A DNA stretch of 13,185 bases, taken from assembly GCA_021784255.1 (NCBI GenBank), contig JAJXSZ010000046.1, positions 1 through 13,185 of the forward strand. Reading direction: 5' to 3'. How positions within the stretch are numbered: the first letter of the stretch is position 1; the number at the start of each line of letters is the position of its first letter. This DNA comes from Pseudomonadota bacterium. GTDB taxonomy: Bacteria; Pseudomonadota; Alphaproteobacteria; Acetobacterales; Acetobacteraceae. The translations under genes were made by a program, and so were the position numbers. Shown piece after piece: positions 8,271-13,185 of the stretch. The notes beneath the pieces are model-generated. The model had not been told where the DNA came from. It did no database searches and saw only the letters and a list, made by a program, of their open reading frames with translations.

Positions 8271-8275
8271 GCGGG

Positions 8276-8281
8276 CCTCCT
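8276..8281 (-). promoter_or_regulatory. Ribosome binding site deciding the autotransporter start
   Basis: A perfect AGGAGG on the minus strand, five bases upstream of GTG AAA CGC. It fixes the start at 8270 and gives a signal peptide with an early Lys-Arg, against the longer GTG start at 8309. Confidence 0.8.
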
Positions 8282-8327
8282 GGCAGGCTGCGCCGGCGTG
8301 TGTCGGCACGGCGGACGGGACAATCGA

Positions 8328-8363
8328 CGATTAGGGCGATTAAGACGATTAGGATGATTAATC
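8328..8363. repeat. Four tandem 9-bp repeats in the autotransporter leader
   Basis: Units read cgattaggg (8328-8336), cgattaaga (8337-8345), cgattagga (8346-8354) and tgattaatc (8355-8363) on the plus strand, that is TAATC at 9-bp spacing on the minus strand. The array is AT-rich in a very GC-rich genome and ends 57 bases upstream of the autotransporter start codon. It could be an iterated protein-binding site, a spacer whose copy number changes expression, or an RNA leader element. Confidence 0.7.
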
Positions 8364-8367
8364 CACC

Positions 8368-8397
8368 CGCGTCCCCGCGAACGTTCGCGGGGACGCG
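8368..8397. promoter_or_regulatory. Perfect 30-bp palindrome (15-bp arms)
   Basis: CGCGTCCCCGCGAAC is followed directly by its exact reverse complement. As RNA it would make a 13-bp stem with an ACGT loop. It lies between the aldehyde dehydrogenase stop (8493) and the autotransporter start (8270). On the plus strand it is followed by TATTTATTAG; on the minus strand it is followed by GGTGGATTAATC, which is not a convincing T-tract. Possible roles are terminator of the dehydrogenase transcript, operator, or a hairpin at the 5' end of the autotransporter mRNA. The sequence alone does not choose between them. Confidence 0.75.
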
Positions 8398-8400
8398 TAT

Positions 8401-8429
8401 TTATTAGACACCTAAAATGCATCACCGAA
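8401..8429 (-). promoter_or_regulatory. Candidate promoter for the autotransporter gene
   Basis: On the minus strand TTCGGT (8429-8424), a 17-base spacer, then TAATAA (8406-8401). The -10 matches four of six consensus bases and the -35 is poor. A second possible -35, TTGCCA (8444-8439), has no good partner. Support comes mainly from the AT-rich setting upstream of the first gene of the string. If used, transcription would begin around 8394, inside the palindrome. Confidence 0.25.
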
Positions 8430-8492
8430 CCGTGATCGTGGCAAGAGGCCGTAACGAATTATTTGGCCGCCGTCCCGCCCGTCGCGCCGGCG

Positions 8493-10013
8493 TCACGCAT
8501 AGTTCACCATGATCGTCTTCTTGTGGGTGAAGTGCTCGAGCATGGCTTCGAGCGAGGCTTCCTTGCCCAGCCCCGAGCTCTTGACGCCGCCATAGGAAAG
8601 ATTGGCCTGCACGACGAGGTTCTGGTTCACCTGCACCAGCCCCGCCTCCAGCCGGTGGGCGAAGCGCATCGCGCGCTTGAGGTCGTTGGTCCAGACCGAG
8701 GCGGCGAGGCCGTACTCGCTGTCGTTCGCCTCGGCCAGCACCGCCTCGGCATCGTCGAAGGGGAAGACGCAGGTGACGGGGCCGAAGATCTCCTCGCGCA
8801 CCAGGCGCGAGGCCCTGGTCAGACCGGTGAAGATATGCGGGCGGACGTAGAGCCCCTTCCCGAGCGCCGGGTCGTCGGGCATCGCCGAGCAGGCGCGGGC
8901 ATGGGCGCCGGCGGTCCTGGTGCCTTCCTCGATATAGGCCCGCACCTTGGCGAACTGCTCGGGCGAGATGATCGTGCCGATGTCGGTCTTCTCGTCGAGC
9001 GGGTCGCCCATCACCATCGCGTCCACCTTGGCCGCCAGCGCCTCGACGAAGCGGTCGTGGATCGCGCGCTCGACAAAGATGCGGCTTGCCGCGGTGCAGC
9101 TCTGGCCCTGGCGGGTGAAGCGCATCGAGGTGATGGCGCCGGCCACCGTCTTCTCGAAGTCGCAGTCGCTGAACACGATCATCGGCGACTTGCCGCCGAG
9201 CTCCAGCGTCACCGGGATGAGCTTGGAGGAAGCCGCGCGCGCGACGATGCGCCCGACCTCGACGCTGCCGGTGAAGGTCACCTTGCGCACCAGCGGGTGC
9301 TCGACCAGCGGCGCGCCGCATTCCGGGCCATAGCCGGAGATGATGTTGAAGCAGCCGGGCGGCAGGATGCGGTTCATCAGCTCGCAGACGCGCAGCACCG
9401 TGAGCGGCGCCTCCTCGGCGGACTTCACCACCACCGTGTTGCCCGCGACCAGGGCCGGCGCGATCTTGAGCGCCATCAGCAGCAGCGGCACGTTCCACGG
9501 GATGATGGCGCCGACCACGCCCAGCGGCTCGCGCACCGTGACGCTGAGCACGTCGGGCGCGAACGGCACGCTCTCGCCCTTCAGCTCGCTGCCCAGGCCG
9601 CCGAAGAACTCCAGGACGTCGGCGACCGTGTTCGCCTCGACCCGGCTTTCGGTGCGTAGCGCCTTGCCGGTCTCGAGCGCGATCAACCGGCCCAGCTCCT
9701 CGACATGCTCGCGCAGCAGCGCCGCACAGGAGGCGACCATGGCGCCGCGCTTGCGCGCCGGCACGCGCGCCCATGCTGGCTGCGCCGCGGCGGCGGCGCG
9801 CACTGCCGCATCGACATCCGCCGCCTCGCCGAGGGCGGCGTTGCCGATCGGCTCGCCGGTCGCCGGGTTGATCACGTCGAAGCTCCTTGCGGACGCCGCG
9901 GGCACCAGCCTTCCCCCGATCAGGTGACGCCCGGAGAGGGCGCGGGCGAGGGCGGCCTGGTCCAGGGTCGGCGCCGCGGGAAGCACGGGCGCGCTGTCGG
10001 GACGGTCGTTCAT
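8493..10013 (-). CDS. NAD(P)-dependent aldehyde dehydrogenase (ALDH superfamily)
   Basis: 506 residues, full length for the family; it should oxidise an aldehyde to a carboxylic acid in the cytoplasm. Visible residues: oxyanion-hole Asn in IPWNVP (Asn174), cofactor-binding Lys197 in VVVKSAEE (the usual VKPAE has Ser for Pro here), FTGSVEVGR (248-255), general base Glu271 in LELGGKSP, nucleophile Cys306 in GQSCTAAS, and EEIFGPV around Glu408. The end is the family-typical SYGGVKSSGLGKE. The start is ATG 10013 (MNDRPDSAP), with GGAGG seven bases upstream; the extra 17 codons available upstream are not supported. The aldehyde substrate is not identifiable. It is divergent from a family III CoA-transferase across 116 bases, which suggests shared regulation. 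Expression probably ends in the region of the 30-bp palindrome. Confidence 0.92.
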   Translation of the reverse strand: MNDRPDSAPVLPAAPTLDQAALARALSGRHLIGGRLVPAASARSFDVINPATGEPIGNAALGEAADVDAAVRAAAAAQPAWARVPARKRGAMVASCAALLREHVEELGRLIALETGKALRTESRVEANTVADVLEFFGGLGSELKGESVPFAPDVLSVTVREPLGVVGAIIPWNVPLLLMALKIAPALVAGNTVVVKSAEEAPLTVLRVCELMNRILPPGCFNIISGYGPECGAPLVEHPLVRKVTFTGSVEVGRIVARAASSKLIPVTLELGGKSPMIVFSDCDFEKTVAGAITSMRFTRQGQSCTAASRIFVERAIHDRFVEALAAKVDAMVMGDPLDEKTDIGTIISPEQFAKVRAYIEEGTRTAGAHARACSAMPDDPALGKGLYVRPHIFTGLTRASRLVREEIFGPVTCVFPFDDAEAVLAEANDSEYGLAASVWTNDLKRAMRFAHRLEAGLVQVNQNLVVQANLSYGGVKSSGLGKEASLEAMLEHFTHKKTIMVNYA

Positions 10014-10058
10014 GCGTTTTCCTCCGCGAGTTGGCCGGGCGGGCTTGCGTCCGCCGGA

Positions 10059-10068
10059 TGGCATGCCA
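10059..10068. promoter_or_regulatory. Candidate operator palindrome TGGCATGCCA
   Basis: A perfect 10-bp palindrome in the 116-bp divergent region, 45 bases from the dehydrogenase start and 61 bases from the CoA-transferase start. TGG-N4-CCA half-sites are of the kind bound by FadR-subfamily GntR regulators. No regulator gene is in the window, and no clear sigma-70 promoter could be placed, so this is tentative. Confidence 0.3.
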
Positions 10069-10129
10069 AGAAGCCTGGCGCAGTATTTGGCGGCGGTATG
10101 GACCGCGCCCAGGACGGGAACAAGAGCGA

Positions 10130-11389
10130 ATGGACGAGACCAGGAAGGGCGCGGAAGCGAAGGCCGCGGACGGCACGGGCGCGGCCAAGAATGGCGGGCC
10201 GCTCGCGGGATTGCGGGTGCTGGACCTGACGCGGGTGCTGGCGGGGCCGACCTGCACGCAGATGCTGGGCGATCTCGGCGCCGAGGTGATCAAGATCGAG
10301 AAGCCCGGCGCCGGGGACGACACCCGTGGCTTCGCGCCGCCGGTGATGGCGCCCACCGGCGAGAGTGCCTATTTCCTCGGCGTCAACCGCAACAAGCGCT
10401 CCGTCTCGCTCGACATCGCCCGCCCCGAGGGCCAGGCGATCCTGCGCCGGTTGCTCGGCGGCTGCGCCATCCTGGTCGAGAATTTCAAGGTCGGCGCGCT
10501 GGCCCGCTACGGGCTCGGCTACGACGAGCTCAAGGGCGAGTTCCCCAGCCTGATCTACTGCTCGATCACCGGCTTCGGGCAGACCGGGCCCTACGCGCCG
10601 CGGCCGGGTTACGATTCGCTGATCCAGGCGATGGGCGGGGTGATGAGCCTCACCGGCGAGCCCGACGGGCTGCCGCAGAAAGTGGGGGTTCCGGTCGCCG
10701 ATGTTTTCGCCGGGCTCTATGGCTGCATCGGCGTCCTTGCCGCGCTGCGCCACCGCGAGCGCACCGGCGAGGGGCAGGCGATCGACATCGGCATGCTCGA
10801 TACCCATCTCGCCTGGCTCGCCAACCAGGCGATGAACTACCTCGCCACCAGGCAGGACCCGCCGCGGCTCGGCAACCAGCACCCCAACATCGTGCCCTAC
10901 CAGGTCTTTCCCACCGCGGACGGGCATGTGGTCCTCTCGATCGGCAACGACCCGACCTTCCGCCGCTTCTGCGAGGCGATGGGCCTCGAAGCGCTGCTGG
11001 CGGACGAGCGCTTCGCGACCAACGCCGCGCGCGTCGCCAACCGCGAGCTGGTGACGGCGACGCTGACGCCGGTGCTGCAGGCGCACCCGACAGCGTGGTG
11101 GGTGGAGAAGCTGGAAGCGCTGAAGATCGGCGGCGGGCCGATCAACCGGCTCTCCCAGGTCTTTGCCGACCCGCAGGTGCAGGCGCGCGGCATGGTGGTC
11201 CGGATGGCGCACCCGAAGGCGCCGGACGGGATCGAGGTGGTGGCGAACCCGGTGAAGCTCTCCGCGACCCCGCCCGAGTACCGCCTGCCGCCGCCGCTGC
11301 TCGGCGAGCACACGGCGGACGTGCTGGGCGAGCTGCTCGGCATGTCCGGCGCCGAGATCGCCCGGCTGCGCGAGCAGGGCGTGGTGTGA
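10130..11389 (+). CDS. Family III CoA-transferase (CaiB/BaiF type)
   Basis: 419 residues, normal for the family (formyl-CoA transferase, succinyl-CoA-dependent and carnitine CoA-transferases), which moves CoA between carboxylic acids through an aspartyl-CoA intermediate. Signatures: GLRVLDLTRVLAGPTCTQML (27-46), LGAEVIKIEKP (49-59), NRNKRSVSLD, the Gly-rich SITGFGQTGPY, and GEGQAIDIGMLD ending in Asp224, which aligns with the catalytic Asp of formyl-CoA transferase. The Trp/Gly loops found in oxalate-specific enzymes cannot be confirmed, so the substrate is open. The start is ATG 10130; its upstream Shine-Dalgarno is weak (AGGA about 15 bases upstream), but no better in-frame start is seen. 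The first ~22 residues are a low-complexity Ala/Lys/Gly extension. It converges on the DUF3088 gene and is divergent from the aldehyde dehydrogenase, probably serving the same catabolic route. Confidence 0.92.
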   Translation: MDETRKGAEAKAADGTGAAKNGGPLAGLRVLDLTRVLAGPTCTQMLGDLGAEVIKIEKPGAGDDTRGFAPPVMAPTGESAYFLGVNRNKRSVSLDIARPEGQAILRRLLGGCAILVENFKVGALARYGLGYDELKGEFPSLIYCSITGFGQTGPYAPRPGYDSLIQAMGGVMSLTGEPDGLPQKVGVPVADVFAGLYGCIGVLAALRHRERTGEGQAIDIGMLDTHLAWLANQAMNYLATRQDPPRLGNQHPNIVPYQVFPTADGHVVLSIGNDPTFRRFCEAMGLEALLADERFATNAARVANRELVTATLTPVLQAHPTAWWVEKLEALKIGGGPINRLSQVFADPQVQARGMVVRMAHPKAPDGIEVVANPVKLSATPPEYRLPPPLLGEHTADVLGELLGMSGAEIARLREQGVV

Positions 11390-11413
11390 GGCGCCGCCGC
11401 GCGCCGCGGCGCC
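11390..11413. terminator. Hairpin between convergent CoA-transferase and DUF3088 genes
   Basis: GGCGCCGC (11390-11397) pairs perfectly with GCGGCGCC (11406-11413) around an 8-base loop. It lies in the 28-bp gap directly after the CoA-transferase stop and just before the end of the opposing gene, so it can act on both transcripts. No T-tract follows, so termination efficiency is uncertain. Confidence 0.4.
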
Positions 11414-11417
11414 GGCG

Positions 11418-11735
11418 TCAGTGGTGGCCGCGGGCGAGCGGCACGCCGTAGTCGCGCGCGAACACGGCGAGGATCTCGTTCAGGTCCTCGGTCGCGACGT
11501 AGCTCTCGCCCTGCCGGCGCACCAGCATCGGGCAGCCCTGCTGCGCCTCGCCGACCAGCTCCACGATCTGGCGGCGCGGGCGCGGGAAATCGACGTGGCG
11601 CACGACCACGCGCGCGGCCAGCTCGGGGTAAGTGTTCAGCAGGCCCTCGATCAGCATGCAGTCCGGGCAGTATTCGCGCTCGCCGGTCTCCGAGACGAAG
11701 CCGGGCTTGAGCAGAAACAGGATATCCGCGGGCAT
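11418..11735 (-). CDS. DUF3088 family protein, thioredoxin-like with CPDC motif
   Basis: 105 residues. The sequence matches the DUF3088 family as I remember it: FLLKPGF near the start, YCPDCMLIEGLLNTYPEL (22-39), FPRPRRQIVELVGE (50-63) and GCPMLV (67-72). A CxxC at Cys23-Cys26 after the first strand and a probable cis-Pro (Pro69, preceded by Cys68) suggest a thioredoxin-like fold, possibly redox-active or metal-binding. The biochemical role is unknown. The start ATG has GGAGG five bases upstream. It follows znuB on the same strand after a 92-base gap. That gap holds a GCCGGC/GCCGGC hairpin (11769-11786) and a GCTGC/GCAGC hairpin (11805-11816), so it may be a separate transcript. Confidence 0.85.
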   Translation of the reverse strand: MPADILFLLKPGFVSETGEREYCPDCMLIEGLLNTYPELAARVVVRHVDFPRPRRQIVELVGEAQQGCPMLVRRQGESYVATEDLNEILAVFARDYGVPLARGHH

Positions 11736-11827
11736 CGCGTCCTCCGTGGCAGCGGCGCGAGGCTAGGCGCCGGCTCCGCCGCCGGCAACGGCATACGGCC
11801 CCAGGCTGCGTGCAGCGCCAGATAACT

Positions 11828-12622
11828 CTATGCCGCGCGCCGCGCCGCGGGCAGCCTTGCCGCGGCATAGACCAGCGCGCTCAGCGCCGCGATCCAGAAG
11901 CTGGTCGGCCAGTCCGTCTCGTAGGCGAGGGCGAGTCCGCCCCAGGCCTGCAGCAGGGCGAGCGCGGCCGCGAGCAGCACCCCGGCGCCGACGCGCCGCG
12001 TCAGCCGCAGCGCGGCCGCCGCCGGCCCGACCATCAGCGTGAACACCAGCAGCACGCCGACGATCTGCGCCGCCGCGGCGGTGGCAAACGCGACGATGGC
12101 GAGGAACAGCGCCGCGATCAGCCGCAGCGACACACCCCTCGCCTCGGCGAGCTCCGGCTGCAGGCTGGCGAACAGCAGCGGCCGCGCGATCGCCGCCAGT
12201 GCTGCCAGCGCCGCCACGGCGAGCGCGAGCAGCGACCAGACGGTGGCCCGGTCGACCGCGAGCACGTTGCCGAACAGCAACGACGTCGCCTGGGTCGCGA
12301 AGCTGGTGACGAAATGCAGGAACAGGAAGCCGAAGCCGAGCGCCAGCGCCAGCACCAGCCCGATCGCCACGTCGCGCTGCGCCAGCTCCTCGTCCAGCAC
12401 CCCGATCGCCAGGCCGGCGGCCAGCGTCATGCCGAGCAGCCCCCAAAGCGGCGGGATGCCGAGGAGGAAGGCGCCGGTCGCGCCGGTGAAGCCGATATGC
12501 GCGAGCGCGTGGCCGGCGAATGTCTGGCCGCGCAGCACCAGGAAATAGCCGACCGGCCCGGCGACCAGCGCCACGATCGCCGCGGCGGCAAAGGCGTTGC
12601 GCATGAAGCCATAGTCAAGCAT
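11828..12622 (-). CDS. znuB: Zinc/metal ABC transporter permease ZnuB
   Basis: 264 residues, an integral inner-membrane protein of the ABC-3 metal permease family, which forms the channel of the zinc importer ZnuABC. It starts MLDYGFMRNAF, typical for the family, and shows multiple hydrophobic segments (for example AAAAIVALVAGPVGYFLVL, ALALGFGFLFLHFVT and IVGVLLVFTLMVGPAAAAL). The conserved GHALAHIGFTGATGA region (37-51) is also present. The ATG at 12622 overlaps the end of the upstream ATPase by 8 bases, implying coupled translation. An open extension to 12799 is the ATPase gene in another frame. Zinc is favoured over manganese because of the His-rich tail of the partner ATPase; no periplasmic binding protein (znuA) or zur is in the window. 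Confidence 0.88.
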   Translation of the reverse strand: MLDYGFMRNAFAAAAIVALVAGPVGYFLVLRGQTFAGHALAHIGFTGATGAFLLGIPPLWGLLGMTLAAGLAIGVLDEELAQRDVAIGLVLALALGFGFLFLHFVTSFATQATSLLFGNVLAVDRATVWSLLALAVAALAALAAIARPLLFASLQPELAEARGVSLRLIAALFLAIVAFATAAAAQIVGVLLVFTLMVGPAAAALRLTRRVGAGVLLAAALALLQAWGGLALAYETDWPTSFWIAALSALVYAAARLPAARRAA

Positions 12623-13184
12623 CGGCAGCACCCGCGTCGCCGTCGTGGCCCTGATGGCCGTCGTGGTGGTGGGCGTGGCCGGGCATGAGCGCGTGCGCGT
12701 GCGCATGTTCGCCGCAGCCGTGCGTGTCGCGCGCCATGTCGAGCGCGCCGGCCATGACGAAGATCCGCCCGCCGGCCCGCACCACCTCGATCGCGGCACC
12801 GTAGAGGCGCGAGAGCACCGGCGCGGTGATCACCTCGTCCACGGTGCCGAGCGCGGCCTGGCCGTTGCCGACATAGAGCACGCGGTCCATCACCCGCAGC
12901 AGCGGGTTCAGCTCGTGCGCGCTGAACAACACCGTGACGCCGAGGCTGCGGTGCAGCGACGCGACCAGCTCGACCACACCGGCCTGGTGGCTCGGGTCGA
13001 GCGAGATCAGCGGCTCGTCGAGCAGCAGCAGCCGCGGGCGGCCAAGCAGCGCCTGGGCGAGCAGCAGCCGCTGGCGTTCGCCGCCGGACATCTCCGCCAG
13101 TGGGCGGCGGGCGAGCGCCGTGGCGGTGACCAGCTCCAGCACCCGGTCCACCTCGGCGCGGCCGGCGCGGTCGGCCAGCGGCAG
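12615..13184 (-). CDS. znuC: Zinc ABC transporter ATPase ZnuC, C-terminal part (5' end outside window)
   Basis: 189 residues are visible and the frame is open to the right edge; the Walker A and Q-loop lie outside the window. Present are the ABC signature MSGGERQRLLLAQALL, Walker B LLLLDEPLISLD, and the H-loop His in FSAHELNP. GTG 13151 is an internal Val, not a start, because family sequence continues before it (LPLADRAGRAEVDRVLELV). After the normal ATPase end comes an extra C-terminal tail with 10 His in 26 residues (HAHAHALMPGHAHHHDGHQGH region). The protein drives uptake through ZnuB in the inner membrane. Confidence 0.88.
   Translation of the reverse strand: MPLADRAGRAEVDRVLELVTATALARRPLAEMSGGERQRLLLAQALLGRPRLLLLDEPLISLDPSHQAGVVELVASLHRSLGVTVLFSAHELNPLLRVMDRVLYVGNGQAALGTVDEVITAPVLSRLYGAAIEVVRAGGRIFVMAGALDMARDTHGCGEHAHAHALMPGHAHHHDGHQGHDGDAGAADA
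12645..12722 (-). other. His-rich C-terminal tail of the ZnuC-like ATPase
   Basis: The codons between the first and last tail histidines encode 26 residues with 10 His and one Cys (HGCGEHAHAHALMPGHAH then HHDGHQGH). This is a classic metal-binding composition, placed on the cytoplasmic subunit. It could bind zinc on the cytoplasmic face for feedback or buffering. It is directly upstream of the znuB start. Confidence 0.8.
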
Positions 13185-13185
13185 G

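Noticed and set aside
3636..8357. A 1573-codon open frame on the + strand antisense to the autotransporter and ligase
   Set aside because: It is in exact codon register with both minus-strand genes, so its stops would need TTA, CTA or TCA codons in them, which are rare at this GC content. Its translation is low-complexity Arg/Ala/Gly/Asp-rich, while the opposite strand has clear family motifs.
8448..8469. GGCC...GGCC flanked AT-rich stretch as terminator of the aldehyde dehydrogenase
   Set aside because: Only four base pairs can form (each GGCC arm is self-complementary) and the interior does not pair, so it is not a credible terminator.
10010..11311. 433-codon minus-strand open frame opposite the CoA-transferase
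   Set aside because: Shadow of the CoA-transferase: Arg/His-rich composition with no family signature.
12623..12799. N-terminal extension of ZnuB
   Set aside because: It overlaps the ATPase gene in another frame and reads as Thr/Arg-rich nonsense. MLDYGFMRNAF at 12622 is the family-typical start.

Overview
The window is very GC-rich, with densely packed genes in both orientations. Gene content (glycolate oxidase subunit, CaiB/BaiF CoA-transferase, zinc ABC importer, DUF3088 protein, classical autotransporter) and codon use point to a high-GC Gram-negative alphaproteobacterium. Acetobacteraceae or a related Rhodospirillales lineage is my best guess, but no taxonomic marker is present. There is no RNA gene, insertion sequence, prophage, integrase or CRISPR array.

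Layout. (1) 2-754 (+): C-terminal part of the glycolate oxidase iron-sulfur subunit GlcF, cut by the window edge. (2) 777-8270 (-): four genes in one direction, read right to left. They are a large autotransporter with a repetitive beta-solenoid passenger, a class I adenylate-forming (acyl-CoA synthetase-like) enzyme, an MFS permease whose GTG start overlaps the ligase stop, and a TPR protein with a GT9-like glycosyltransferase domain. The first three are tightly packed; the last is separated by a hairpin-containing gap of about 90 bp. (3) 8271-8492: the only sizeable intergenic region. It is AT-richer than its surroundings and carries a perfect 30-bp palindrome and four 9-bp tandem repeats just upstream of the autotransporter start. 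(4) 8493-11389: divergent aldehyde dehydrogenase (-) and family III CoA-transferase (+) sharing a short control region with a 10-bp palindrome. (5) 11418-13185 (-): zinc importer ATPase (partial, with a His-rich tail), its permease ZnuB, and a small thioredoxin-like DUF3088 protein.

How the genes may work together. ZnuC and ZnuB form one importer, with coding overlap. The ligase and MFS genes look like a coupled uptake-and-activation pair for an unidentified carboxylic acid. The aldehyde dehydrogenase and CoA-transferase are plausible parts of one catabolic route. The least ordinary region is the autotransporter locus. The passenger alternates two kinds of solenoid rung, the upstream DNA has unusual repeat and palindrome structure, and a TPR-glycosyltransferase lies in the same gene string. 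That allows, without proving, a surface-protein modification cassette. Most long open frames on the + strand between 3600 and 8400 are antisense shadows of these genes.
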